Positions 35,397 through 42,890 of a DNA stretch of 64,000 bases are shown here, piece after piece. The first letter of the stretch is position 1, and the number at the start of each line of letters is the position of its first letter. Both the position numbers and the translations under genes were made by a program. Origin of the DNA: Comamonas sp. lk (GTDB taxonomy: Bacteria; Pseudomonadota; Gammaproteobacteria; Burkholderiales; Burkholderiaceae_C); contig CAMBNY010000003.1 of NCBI GenBank assembly GCA_945869165.1, positions 1 to 64,000 of the forward strand. Direction: 5' to 3'. Below the pieces are notes generated by a model. That model was given only the letters and a program-made list of their open reading frames with translations, made no database searches and had not been told where the DNA came from.

Positions 35397-35786
35397 ATGA
35401 CTTGGACTGTTCTATTTCACGACGAATTCGACGCCGAGTTTGAAGCCTTGCTTGAGGATCTTCAAGACGAACTCTTGGCGCATGCCAAGTTGCTGGCTAC
35501 GTTTGGGCCTGATTTGGGGCGACCTACCGTCGATACCCTAAAGGGTTCACGACACAGCAACATGAAGGAACTTCGGTTTTCTTGGAATGGTCAGGTTTGG
35601 CGAGTGGCCTTTGCCTTCGATCCCCTAAGACAAGCGATCGTGCTGGTCGGTGGAGATAAAGGTGGGGCAGATCAACGCAAGTTTTACAAGCGCTTACTCA
35701 CGGTAGCCGATGCGCGTTACGACGATCATCTGGCAACTTTGAGTCAATCAACAAAGGAGTCTAAAAATGGCAAGAAAACTCGATGA
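35397..35786 (+). CDS. HigB/Gp49-like type II toxin (RelE superfamily)
   Basis: 129 residues of the phage-derived Gp49-like/HigB family. The family core TLKGSRHSNMKELRFSWNGQ and VWRVAFAFDPLRQAIVLVGGDKGG is present, with basic residues at the C-terminal face (DQRKFYKRLL). It presumably cleaves mRNA on ribosomes. Toxin first, antitoxin second is the HigBA order. The 3' end overlaps the antitoxin gene by 20 bases. The same family as the decayed toxin fragment at 38,560-38,670, but clearly different in sequence. Confidence 0.82.
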   Translation: MTWTVLFHDEFDAEFEALLEDLQDELLAHAKLLATFGPDLGRPTVDTLKGSRHSNMKELRFSWNGQVWRVAFAFDPLRQAIVLVGGDKGGADQRKFYKRLLTVADARYDDHLATLSQSTKESKNGKKTR

Positions 35787-36120
35787 CGTGATGGCTACGC
35801 TGCCCAAAGCCCGGAAAAAACGGGTGGAAGATCGGGCCATGGAGTTGGCGACGCTCAAAGACCTTCGTCATGCAGCTCAGCAAACCCAAGAGCAAATGGC
35901 TGCCGCCTTGGGGGTGCGTCAGGACACCATTTCTCGTCTGGAGAAACGCAGCGACATGCTGCTTTCAACGATGCGGCACTACGTGGAATGCATGGGCGGA
36001 AAGCTGGAACTGGTAGCCAAGTTTCCTGATCGTCCTTCAGTGGTGATCGACCACTTGGGGGGAGATGTCACCCTCAACAAGCGCCTAAGTGCGGCTCGCC
36101 GGTCACGGGCAGTTGTCTGA
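35767..36120 (+). CDS. HigA-type antitoxin, XRE helix-turn-helix
   Basis: 117 residues. The helix-turn-helix lies at ~45-75 (TQEQMAAALGVRQDTISRLEKR), with the dimerising C-terminal part after it (MRHYVECMGGKLELVAKF). It neutralises the HigB product and autoregulates the operon. The gene overlaps its toxin. Its stop codon abuts exactly the point at which the VF530 copy 1 homology begins on the opposite strand. An AAAGGAGTCTAAAA site before the ATG gives it much stronger initiation than the toxin gene. Confidence 0.82.
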   Translation: MARKLDDVMATLPKARKKRVEDRAMELATLKDLRHAAQQTQEQMAAALGVRQDTISRLEKRSDMLLSTMRHYVECMGGKLELVAKFPDRPSVVIDHLGGDVTLNKRLSAARRSRAVV

Positions 36121-36346
36121 GCACGAACAGGTACAGGCTCTCTACCTTTTCACGCGCCCAAGGCGTTTTGCGCAGAAATTTCAAACTCGAGCTGACGCTC
36201 GGGTCATGCGAAAAACAGCGGATAGGAATCTTGCGGGCCAACTCTTCCCAACCGTAGTGCGCCTCGAGAGCGCGCACGATTGCCTCGAGCGTTACACCAT
36301 GAAGGGGGTTACGCGCTTGTTCGGCGCGAGTAGTTGGGGCGGTCAT
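36074..36346 (-). CDS. VF530-family DNA-binding protein, copy 1 (C-terminus replaced)
   Basis: 90 residues from the ATG at 36346. The compact VF530/DUF2132 domain is complete: NPLHGVTLEAIVRALEAHYG, CFSHDPSVSSSLKFLRKT, PWAREKVESLYLFVL. Up to LYLFVLR it is nearly identical to copy 2 at 39,151-39,420. Its last ~14 residues come instead from reading antisense through the end of higA, so the copy was joined to the higA stop by recombination. VF530 proteins bind DNA; their role is unknown. The promoter region is shared divergently with vapBC. Confidence 0.75.
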   Translation of the reverse strand: MTAPTTRAEQARNPLHGVTLEAIVRALEAHYGWEELARKIPIRCFSHDPSVSSSLKFLRKTPWAREKVESLYLFVLRQLPVTGEPHLGAC

Positions 36347-36466
36347 GCCTATATTGTCCACCGCTTTGTACGGCAACTTGGCTTGGGTGCATTCTGACTT
36401 TGGCAGAAGGTCATATTCGGTGATAAAGTAGGTACGTTTCCAAGCATACATTTCAAGGAGAATGCC

Positions 36467-36820
36467 ATGCTCGCTACAGCCAAAGTTTTTACCAACGGCA
36501 ACAGCCAGGCCATACGCTTACCCAAGGCATTTCGCGTGGATGTCGACGAAATGTGGATTGCTCGCAACGAGCTGACGGGAGAGATCACGCTCAAGCCCAA
36601 AGACACGGAAACATTGCGCAAGCGCAGGCTGGATGCGCTGATGGCTGCCATTGCGGACAACCCATTGCCTGACGACTTTTTGTCGGATGCCAGTAGGCAA
36701 AACAAGCCGCTGAAAAATCCGTTTGCGGATTGGGAAACGCCAGCAGCCCCAAAAGCCTCTTCAAAAGTAAGCGCGAAAACCACCGCTAAACGCGCAGCCA
36801 AACCCAAGGCCCGCAAGTGA
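36467..36820 (+). CDS. VapB-type antitoxin (SpoVT/AbrB fold)
   Basis: 117 residues. The N-terminal swapped-hairpin DNA-binding domain (~1-50) reads AKVFTNGNSQAIRLPKAFR. The C-terminus binds the toxin and ends in an unusual Lys/Ala tail (KTTAKRAAKPKARK). AAGGAG six bases upstream of the ATG is strong. A possible promoter is TTGGCA at 36400 with GATAAA at 36422. The stop overlaps the GTG start of vapC. Confidence 0.85.
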   Translation: MLATAKVFTNGNSQAIRLPKAFRVDVDEMWIARNELTGEITLKPKDTETLRKRRLDALMAAIADNPLPDDFLSDASRQNKPLKNPFADWETPAAPKASSKVSAKTTAKRAAKPKARK

Positions 36821-37221
36821 TCAAGTACTTGGTCGACACCAACATCTTGGGCTACTTTGCACGCAACAGCTCTGCCGCGCTTCAAATGCGTATGTTGGCG
36901 GCGCTCAAAAAGCAGGAGGTCGCCATCTCTGCCATCACCCGCGCCGAAACACGGTTTGGGCTGGCACTGCTGCAATCCGATGACAAACGCCGCAGAACCA
37001 TTGATTTGCTGCTCAACGAGTTACCCGTTTTGCCATGGACGCTGGAGGCTGCGGACCGGTATGGCGAAGTTGCCGCCCACCTGCAGCAGACCGGGCAGCC
37101 CATTGGCGAAATGGACACCCAAATCGCTGCGCATGCATTGGCGCTGGACCTTCCCTTGGTGACCCACAACACACGGCACTTCGAGCGTGTACCAGGTTTA
37201 AAAATTGAAGACTGGGTTTGA
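36817..37221 (+). CDS. VapC-type PIN-domain ribonuclease toxin
   Basis: 134 residues. PIN-domain acidic residues are visible in YLVDTNI (Asp7), TRAETRFG (Glu) and GEMDTQIAAHAL (Asp). The fourth position has Asn in LVTHNTRHF, common in this group. The GTG start at 36817 overlaps the vapB stop (GTGA), so translation is coupled. It is a site-specific RNase for tRNA or rRNA. Complete and apparently functional. Confidence 0.85.
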   Translation: MIKYLVDTNILGYFARNSSAALQMRMLAALKKQEVAISAITRAETRFGLALLQSDDKRRRTIDLLLNELPVLPWTLEAADRYGEVAAHLQQTGQPIGEMDTQIAAHALALDLPLVTHNTRHFERVPGLKIEDWV

Positions 37222-37243
37222 GCGAAGCCTGATCGTGGTCAGC

Positions 37244-37442
37244 TTATCCAGCCGTCAAAGGCTCCATGCGCACCACGGCACGCGCTCCCACGGCACTGGC
37301 AAAAAAACCTTGGACGGTTCGCATGGATGGCGTGACCCTGCTACTTTCAATGCGTGCCACCACGCTTTGGGTCGTGCCCATGAGTGCGGCCACATCGCCT
37401 TGCGTCAGGCTAGCTTGGCGTTTGCGTGCTGCAATCAATTCA
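37244..37442 (-). pseudogene. XRE-type antitoxin gene remnant, copy B
   Basis: It matches copy A at 35131-35328 over ~195 bases (LTQGDVAALMGTTQSVVARI, then a one-residue insertion at FFASAVGARAVVRMEPLTA). On the - strand it begins at ELIAARKRQAS, just after a stop, so it lacks the first ~20 residues and any toxin partner. The A-run difference (AAAAAAACC against AAAACG) adds the extra codon. It lies between vapC and the LexA-box promoter. Confidence 0.72.
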
Positions 37443-37476
37443 GATTAGAAATATCTCTTGGCGCAATTGCAAAATA

Positions 37477-37492
37477 CTGTATAAAATCACAG
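37477..37492 (+). promoter_or_regulatory. LexA (SOS) box over the promoter of the BRO/DinD-like gene
   Basis: CTGTATAAAATCACAG is a perfect CTGT-N8-ACAG SOS box preceded by TA, and lies 15 bases before the ATG. It overlaps the -10 element TATAAA (37480-37485), which pairs with TTGGCG at 37458-37463 (16-base spacer). LexA binding would block RNA polymerase. Confidence 0.78.
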
Positions 37493-37507
37493 CTTTCTGG
37501 GAGCCAT

Positions 37508-38434
37508 ATGAAGAAAATCACCACCCCCAACGATCCCGCGCACCACATCGCGGTATTCCAAGAAACCACCATTCGCCGCGTCTGGCACAACGAGGAATGG
37601 TGGTTTGCCATTGTTGACGTGGTGGGTGTGCTGACCGATTCGGCAGACCCACGGCAATACATCAAGAAAATGCGCAGCCGTGACCCTGAGCTAGATGCCA
37701 ACTGGGGTACAACTTGTACCCCCCTTGCACTGCAAGCTGCCGACGGCAAACAGCGCGAGACAAACTGCGCCAACACCGAGGGCCTGTTCCGCATCATCCA
37801 GTCCATCCCGTCGCCCAAGGCCGAGCCGTTCAAACGCTGGCTGGCGCAGGTCGGGTACGAGCGAGTCAAAGAAATAGAAAACCCCGAACTGGCTAGCGCC
37901 CGTGCCCGCGAGCTTTATCAGGCCAAGGGTTACCCGCAGGCATGGATAGAGAAGCGGCTGCGTTCCATCTCCGTGCGCGGGGAGCTGACAGACGAGTGGA
38001 AAGCACGCGGCGTAGCAGAGGGCAAGGAATACTCGATACTTACCGCCGAAATTGCCCGCGCCACCTTTGGCGTGACACCCGTCGAACACAGCCAGCTCAA
38101 AGGCCTGGATGTAGTGAAGACCGGCAACAAGCTGCGCGACCACATGACCGACCTGGAGTTGATCTTCACCATGCTGGGCGAAGCCAGCACCACCGAGATT
38201 GCCCGCCGCAGCGACGCCATGGGTTTTGATGAAAACCGCATTTCCGCCAAAGAGGGCGGGAAGATTGCCGGCAACGCCCGAAAAGCGCTAGAGGCCAAGA
38301 CGGGCAAGAAGGTGGTTAGCAAAGCGAACTACCTGGCCACAGCACCTTCGCTCGATTTGCTGGATGCAACCCAACCGGCAGCGCCGAGAAAGCCCAGAGT
38401 TCGGGTGAAGTCAAATTTGCGCAAGGGCGCATAG
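37508..38434 (+). CDS. BRO-N domain protein, DinD-like, SOS-regulated
   Basis: 308 residues from the ATG at 37508 (GGGAG upstream; a longer frame to 37205 overlaps vapC and the antitoxin remnant and is rejected). The N-terminal BRO-N domain (~12-110) shows IRRVWHNEEWWFAIVDVVGV, RQYIKKMRSRDPEL and GLFRIIQSIPSPKAEPFKRW. A helical C-terminal part (~130-290) resembles DNA-damage-inducible protein D (GEASTTEIARRSDAMGF, GKIAGNARKALE), and the tail is Lys/Arg-rich. E. coli DinD inhibits RecA filaments. The perfect LexA box in the promoter agrees with a damage-response role. Phage antirepressor is the alternative reading. Confidence 0.8.
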   Translation: MKKITTPNDPAHHIAVFQETTIRRVWHNEEWWFAIVDVVGVLTDSADPRQYIKKMRSRDPELDANWGTTCTPLALQAADGKQRETNCANTEGLFRIIQSIPSPKAEPFKRWLAQVGYERVKEIENPELASARARELYQAKGYPQAWIEKRLRSISVRGELTDEWKARGVAEGKEYSILTAEIARATFGVTPVEHSQLKGLDVVKTGNKLRDHMTDLELIFTMLGEASTTEIARRSDAMGFDENRISAKEGGKIAGNARKALEAKTGKKVVSKANYLATAPSLDLLDATQPAAPRKPRVRVKSNLRKGA

Positions 38435-38472
38435 CCTAAAGCGCTGACTTCTCAGCAATGACCATCTCTGTT

Positions 38473-38673
38473 TCAGTTCTGAATGGCCAACTCATGGGTC
38501 GCAGCCGTCAAAGGCTCCATACGTGCTGCAATCAGTTCTCGGGCCAGCTCGAACTCGGTCGCTTGTGCGTCATTGGCTTGGCGAACGGCAGCGTAAACGG
38601 CACGGGCAACACCATCGCGGCCCGTCATGCGCATTTCCCATAGCTTGCTTTCCAGTGGCCGGAGGTGTGTCAA
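38473..38673 (-). pseudogene. decayed higBA-type toxin/antitoxin remnant, copy C
   Basis: The - strand carries a Gp49-like toxin fragment (LESKLWEMRMTGRDGVARAV), runs on in frame into antitoxin sequence (ATEFELARELIAARM) and then jumps directly to the antitoxin C-terminus EPLTA. The ~165 bases encoding the helix-turn-helix, present in copies A and B, are deleted between short CAT(G/A)CG matches. This shows what the family once looked like: a toxin followed by the antitoxin repeated at 35.1 and 37.2 kb. Confidence 0.7.
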
Positions 38674-39047
38674 CGGGGCGTGTTGGCCTTGTCTGTGATA
38701 AGCACTTGCGCAGAGATACCCAAGCCTGTGTTCAAGTTTCGGATCATGCGCAGCGTCAGGGGGCGTTTGTAGTTAAGCACTTCATAGACGCGGTTGGGCT
38801 GGCCAATCATGGGCACCAGATCATTCACCGACAGCCCCGCTTGTTCCATGCGGAACTTGATGGCTTCTACCGGGTCGGGCAAGTCAATCGGATGGTGCCG
38901 GCGCTCATAGGCCTCGATCAAGGTAGAGAGCACATCAAGGTGTTCGCCAGCTGGTGTGTCAGGCGAGGGGTCTTGATCGACCAGCTTTGACACGATGCGC
39001 AATGCGGCGCGGTAATCTTTCTTTGTACGGATGGGGGTGATTTCCAT
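38670..39047 (-). CDS. orphan HigA-family antitoxin/regulator
   Basis: 125 residues from the ATG at 39047 (AAGGAG six bases upstream; two earlier in-frame ATGs lack family homology). The N-terminal ITPIRTKKDYRAALRIVSKL and the PVEAIKFRMEQAGLSVNDLV helix-turn-helix are typical of HigA proteins of the ~120-140-residue class. The RelE-like HigB that normally precedes it is absent: the space upstream holds VF530 copy 2. It may act as a lone autorepressor, or antagonise a toxin encoded elsewhere. Confidence 0.82.
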   Translation of the reverse strand: MEITPIRTKKDYRAALRIVSKLVDQDPSPDTPAGEHLDVLSTLIEAYERRHHPIDLPDPVEAIKFRMEQAGLSVNDLVPMIGQPNRVYEVLNYKRPLTLRMIRNLNTGLGISAQVLITDKANTPR

Positions 39048-39150
39048 TTTGTTCTCCTTGGCTTTAAGGCTTTTCATGTCGATTCCTCCAAGCGACTCAA
39101 TGCCGAAGGTGGTCAACCCGTGACGTTTTGCCACGGGTTAAAACTGACAG

Positions 39151-39420
39151 CTACAGACCGCCAGAAGCGCGCTCCCTGCGCGCTTGCTCCCTCAGCACGA
39201 ACAGATACAGGCTCTCCACCTTTTCACGCGCCCAAGGCGTTTTGCGCAGGAATTTCAAGCTCGAACTGACGCTCGGGTCGTGCGAAAAACAGCGGACAGG
39301 AATCTGGCGGGCCAACTCTTCCCAACCGTAGTGCGCCTCGAGAGCGCGCACGATTGCCTCGAGCGTTACACCATGAAGGGGGTTACGCGCTTGTTCGGCG
39401 CGAGCAGTCGGGTCATTCAT
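39151..39420 (-). CDS. VF530-family DNA-binding protein, copy 2
   Basis: 89 residues, a complete VF530/DUF2132 domain with the normal C-terminus LREQARRERASGGL. It is >90% identical at DNA level to copy 1 over ~235 bases (36,121-36,350). The ATG at 39420 follows two bases after the stop of a 3' gene fragment (39,423-39,589), an operon-like arrangement. Copy 2 is probably the parent of copy 1. Confidence 0.8.
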   Translation of the reverse strand: MNDPTARAEQARNPLHGVTLEAIVRALEAHYGWEELARQIPVRCFSHDPSVSSSLKFLRKTPWAREKVESLYLFVLREQARRERASGGL

Positions 39421-39422
39421 GC

Positions 39423-39589
39423 CTACTTAGCTCCGTCCTCAGCCCAGTCTTCCATCGCGGGGTAATAACGCGTGGAGCGGCCGTCACCGTAGCGGGTGAA
39501 CAGCCCCAGCCGTTCTGGCTGCCGCCAATGGCGTCTGGATTCGCTGTGCGTCAAAGGCCACCAGCCAGTACAAACTCGGGCGCTTTTGC
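39423..39589 (-). pseudogene. 3' remnant of an unidentified gene before VF530 copy 2
   Basis: An open frame of ~55 codons without a start reads GWWPLTHSESRRHW, then LGLFTRYGDGRSTRYYPA and ends EDGAK at a TAG two bases before VF530 copy 2. It is cut off at its 5' side by the lpdA stop region. The composition is protein-like, but the family was not recognised. The lpdA end therefore marks one boundary of the accessory island. Confidence 0.35.
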
Positions 39590-39597
39590 CCTAGGCA

Positions 39598-41424
39598 TTA
39601 CTTGCGCGCCGGCGGTAAATCCGTGCAACTGCCATGCGCCACTTCCGCCGCCATACCTATGCTTTCGCCCAGCGTGGGGTGTGGGTGAATCGTCTTACCG
39701 ATGTCCACCGCGTCCGCGCCCATCTCAATAGCCAGGGCAATCTCACCGATCATGTCGCCCGCATGCGTGCCGACCATGCCGCCACCCAAAATTTTTCCGT
39801 GGCCGTGCGCTTCAGGGCTGTCGTCAAACAGCAGCTTGGTAAAGCCCTCGTCGCGGCCATTGGCTATCGCGCGGCCAGAAGCTGTCCAAGGGAATAGTCC
39901 TTTTTTGACCTTGATACCTTGGGCCTTCGCCTGGTCTTCAGTCAGGCCCACCCAGGCCACTTCCGGGTCGGTGTAGGCCACGCTGGGGATGACGCGGGCG
40001 TTAAAGGCCGCAGCGGCGAGTTCTTTGTTGCCTTGCAATTCGCCCGCGATGACTTCAGCGGCCACATGCGCCTCGTGCACCGCTTTGTGCGCCAGCATAG
40101 GCTGGCCCACGATGTCGCCGATGGCGAAGATGTGCGAAACGTTGGTGCGCATCTGAATATCGACGTTGATAAAGCCACGGTCCGTCACGGCCACGCCGGC
40201 TTTGTCGGCGGCAATCTTTTTGCCATTGGGTGTGCGGCCTACCGCTTGCAAGACCATGTCATAGACCTGTGGCGCGGGGGCGGTGCCTCCGGGTTCGGCG
40301 CTTTCAAACGTCACCTCAATGCCTTCGGGCAAAGCGCGTGCGCCCACGGTTTTGGTTTTGAGCATGATGTTGTCAAAGCGCTTGGCATTCATTTTTTGCC
40401 ATACCTTGACCAAGTCGCGGTCCGCGCCTTGCATCAGGCCGTCCATCATTTCCACCACGTCCAGGCGTGCGCCCAAGGTGCTGTAGACCGTGCCCATTTC
40501 CAGGCCAATGATGCCGCCGCCCAATATCAGCATGCGCTTAGGAACACTTTGAAGCTCCAACGCGCCGGTGCTGTCCACTACGCGCGGGTCAATGGGCATA
40601 AAGGGCAAACGCACCGCCTGGCTGCCTGCGGCGATGATGCAGTTTTTAAAACCAATCACTTTTTTGTTGCCGGTTTTTTCTTGGGCGCTGCCGCTGGTTT
40701 CTTCTACTTCAATGTGGTGGCTGCCCACAAACGCACCATAGCCGCGCACCGTGGTGACCTTGCGCATTTTGGCCATAGCCGCTAGGCCGCCAGTGAGTTT
40801 GCCCACTACTTTTTCTTTGTGGCCGCGCAGTTTGTCGATGTTGACGGCGGGTGCGCCAAAGTCCACACCCAGGTCGGCCATGTGGCTGACTTCGTCCATG
40901 ACGGCGGCGACGTGCAAAAGTGCTTTGGAAGGAATGCAACCCACGTTCAGGCACACGCCGCCCAGGCTGGCGTAGCGCTCTACCAAAATGACTTTCAGGC
41001 CCAGGTCTGCTGCGCGGAACGCGGCGGAATAACCGCCGGGGCCTGCGCCCAGGACCAGCAGGTCGCAGTCCATATCTACCGTGCCGGCGTAGCTGGACGC
41101 GGGGATGGATTGCTTCGCTTCGCTCGCAATGACGGGAGTGGCGGGCGCACTAGTCGCAGCCGGTGAAGCGGCTGATACAGCAGCGCCCTCGCCTTGCAGC
41201 ACCAAGACCAGCGAGCCTTGCTTGACCTTGTCGCCCAACTGCACTTTCAGTTCCTGCACCACGCCGCCGTGGCTGGAGGGGATTTCCATGGAGGCTTTAT
41301 CCGACTCCACGGTAATCAGGCTTTGCTCTGGCGCGACAGTGTCGCCGGGCTTGACCAGTATTTCGATGACGGTAACTTCGTCAAAGTCGCCAATGTCCGG
41401 GACCTGGATATTGATAAGTGCCAT
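39598..41424 (-). CDS. lpdA: dihydrolipoamide dehydrogenase (E3) with N-terminal lipoyl domain
   Basis: 608 residues. A lipoyl domain (~1-80, lipoyl Lys43 in [11 protein letters not shown]) is joined by an Ala/Ser/Pro linker (~81-115) to the E3 core (~118-600). The core has its FAD motif in [19 protein letters not shown], the redox disulfide in [16 protein letters not shown] and the NAD fold in [12 protein letters not shown]. It reoxidises lipoyl groups of the pyruvate dehydrogenase complex to make NADH. The lipoyl-E3 fusion is usual in betaproteobacteria and Neisseria. The linker peptide [10 protein letters not shown] (98-107) is encoded by a copy of the dispersed repeat. It is the third gene of the aceE-aceF-lpdA operon, 59 bases after aceF. 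Confidence 0.93.
   Translation of the reverse strand: MALINIQVPDIGDFDEVTVIEILVKPGDTVAPEQSLITVESDKASMEIPSSHGGVVQELKVQLGDKVKQGSLVLVLQGEGAAVSAASPAATSAPATPVIASEAKQSIPASSYAGTVDMDCDLLVLGAGPGGYSAAFRAADLGLKVILVERYASLGGVCLNVGCIPSKALLHVAAVMDEVSHMADLGVDFGAPAVNIDKLRGHKEKVVGKLTGGLAAMAKMRKVTTVRGYGAFVGSHHIEVEETSGSAQEKTGNKKVIGFKNCIIAAGSQAVRLPFMPIDPRVVDSTGALELQSVPKRMLILGGGIIGLEMGTVYSTLGARLDVVEMMDGLMQGADRDLVKVWQKMNAKRFDNIMLKTKTVGARALPEGIEVTFESAEPGGTAPAPQVYDMVLQAVGRTPNGKKIAADKAGVAVTDRGFINVDIQMRTNVSHIFAIGDIVGQPMLAHKAVHEAHVAAEVIAGELQGNKELAAAAFNARVIPSVAYTDPEVAWVGLTEDQAKAQGIKVKKGLFPWTASGRAIANGRDEGFTKLLFDDSPEAHGHGKILGGGMVGTHAGDMIGEIALAIEMGADAVDIGKTIHPHPTLGESIGMAAEVAHGSCTDLPPARK
41095..41138. repeat. dispersed repeat core inside the lpdA linker
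   Basis: The + strand reads GGATTGCTTCGCTTCGCTCG then CAATGACGGG, the same half-element found at 26.27 kb and, reversed, at 13.69, 30.43 and 48.97 kb. It is in frame in lpdA and encodes linker residues ~98-110 without a stop. Only one arm is present, so it is a partial insertion. Confidence 0.85.
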
Positions 41425-41483
41425 GTCGTTCTCAATCGGTTGGGAGCCACGCTGCGTCAGGCAGCGCGCAGCCCCTCAAAGGT

Positions 41484-42872
41484 TTAAAGGAGCACGCGAC
41501 GGAAGTCGCCGAGGATTTGGCCGAGATAGGCATTAAAGCGTGCGGCAGAGGCGCCGTCGATGACGCGGTGGTCCCAGGTCAATGACAAGGGCAGCATCAA
41601 ACGCGGCACAAATTCTTTGCCGTTCCACACCGGCTCCATCTGGCTTTTGCAAACGCCCAAAATCGCCACTTCGGGCGCGTTGATGATGGGTGTGAAATAG
41701 CATCCGCCAATACCGCCCAGGCTAGAGATGGTGAAGGTAGCCCCCGTCATTTCGGCGGGGCTTAACTTGCCTTCGCGGGCCTTTTTGGCCAGTTCGCCCA
41801 TTTCCTGGCTGATTTGCAGTACGCCTTTTTGGTCTGCGTCTTTGAGCACCGGCACCATCAGGCCATTGGGCGTATCCGCAGCAAAGCCGATGTGCCAATA
41901 GTTTTTATAGACCAGCGCGTCGCCATCCAGGCTGCTGTTGAAGTCGGGGAATTTCTTGAGCGCTGATACGCAGGCCTTGATCAGGAAAGCCAGCATGGTG
42001 ACCTTGACGCCGCTCTTCTCGTTCTCTTTGTTGGTGGAGATGCGGAAGGCTTCCAGCTCGGTGATATCGGCATCGTCATGGTTGGTGACCGCCGGAATCA
42101 TGATGGCGTTGCGCAGCAAATTGGCACCGCTGATTTTCTTGATGCGGCCCATCTCTTTGCGCTCGATGGGGCCGAACTTGGCAAAGTCCACTTTGGGCCA
42201 AGGGATCAGGCCCAGCGCCGCGCCGTCGCCGTCCGAAGCAGCGGGGGCTTTGGCGGCCTGCGCTTTGGTTTGGGTGGCACCGGCCATCACGGCTTTGGTG
42301 AAAGCCTGCACATCATCCTGCGTGATGCGGCCTTTGGGGCCACCGCCTTTGACTTCATCAATTGGCACGCCCAGCTCGCGCGCAAACTTGCGCACCGAAG
42401 GCGATGCATGCGGCAGGCCGGGCGCGGGGGTGCCGGGTACATGCGCGGGTGCTGCGGACACCATGGGTACAACAACGGGTGCGGGGTCGCGAACCGCTGC
42501 AACAGCAGGCGCCGGTGCCGCCACCGAGGCAGAGGCAGGCGCAGGTGCCGCCGCAGGTGCAGGTGCTACAGGCACAGCCGGTGGCGCGGTCGCAGCGGTC
42601 GCAGCGGTCGCAGCGGTCGCAGCCGTCGCAGCCGCAGCCACTTCCAGCATCACCACCGGCGAGCCTTGCTTCACCTTATCGCCCAAAGCCACCTTGATCG
42701 CAGTCACCACACCAGCGGCAGCGGAGGGAATTTCCATCGAGGCTTTATCGCTCTCCACGGTAATAAGGCTTTGCTCGGCATGGATGGTATCGCCTACTTT
42801 GACCAGCAACTCAATCACGGTGACTTCATCGAAGTCACCGATATCGGGGACGTGGATTTCAATATTTGCCAT
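41484..42872 (-). CDS. aceF: dihydrolipoyllysine-residue acetyltransferase (E2) of pyruvate dehydrogenase
   Basis: 462 residues from the ATG at 42872 (GGGGAG upstream). One lipoyl domain (~1-78, Lys in [11 protein letters not shown]) is followed by a long Ala/Pro/Val linker (~79-165), a peripheral-subunit-binding domain (~167-205, ASPSVRKFARELGVPIDEVK) and the catalytic domain (~235-462, DHRVIDGASAARF with the active His and Asp). It forms the complex core and transfers acetyl to CoA. Only a single lipoyl domain is present, against three in E. coli. The linker contains a 9-bp tandem repeat. Confidence 0.93.
   Translation of the reverse strand: MANIEIHVPDIGDFDEVTVIELLVKVGDTIHAEQSLITVESDKASMEIPSAAAGVVTAIKVALGDKVKQGSPVVMLEVAAAATAATAATAATAATAPPAVPVAPAPAAAPAPASASVAAPAPAVAAVRDPAPVVVPMVSAAPAHVPGTPAPGLPHASPSVRKFARELGVPIDEVKGGGPKGRITQDDVQAFTKAVMAGATQTKAQAAKAPAASDGDGAALGLIPWPKVDFAKFGPIERKEMGRIKKISGANLLRNAIMIPAVTNHDDADITELEAFRISTNKENEKSGVKVTMLAFLIKACVSALKKFPDFNSSLDGDALVYKNYWHIGFAADTPNGLMVPVLKDADQKGVLQISQEMGELAKKAREGKLSPAEMTGATFTISSLGGIGGCYFTPIINAPEVAILGVCKSQMEPVWNGKEFVPRLMLPLSLTWDHRVIDGASAARFNAYLGQILGDFRRVLL
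42592..42627. repeat. 9-bp tandem repeat (VNTR) in the aceF linker
   Basis: Four adjacent copies of GCAGCGGTC (the last GCAGCCGTC) with degenerate copies on either side, encoding Ala-Ala-Thr repeats on the - strand. Copy number could vary by slippage in steps of three residues without breaking the frame, altering linker length. Confidence 0.85.
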
Positions 42873-42890
42873 GGTGTGTCTCCCCAAGAT

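Noticed and set aside
35131-38560. Chromosomal integron with attC sites between cassettes
   Set aside because: The repeated segments are coding antitoxin remnants rather than imperfect palindromes with the GTTRRRY core, and no integrase gene is present.
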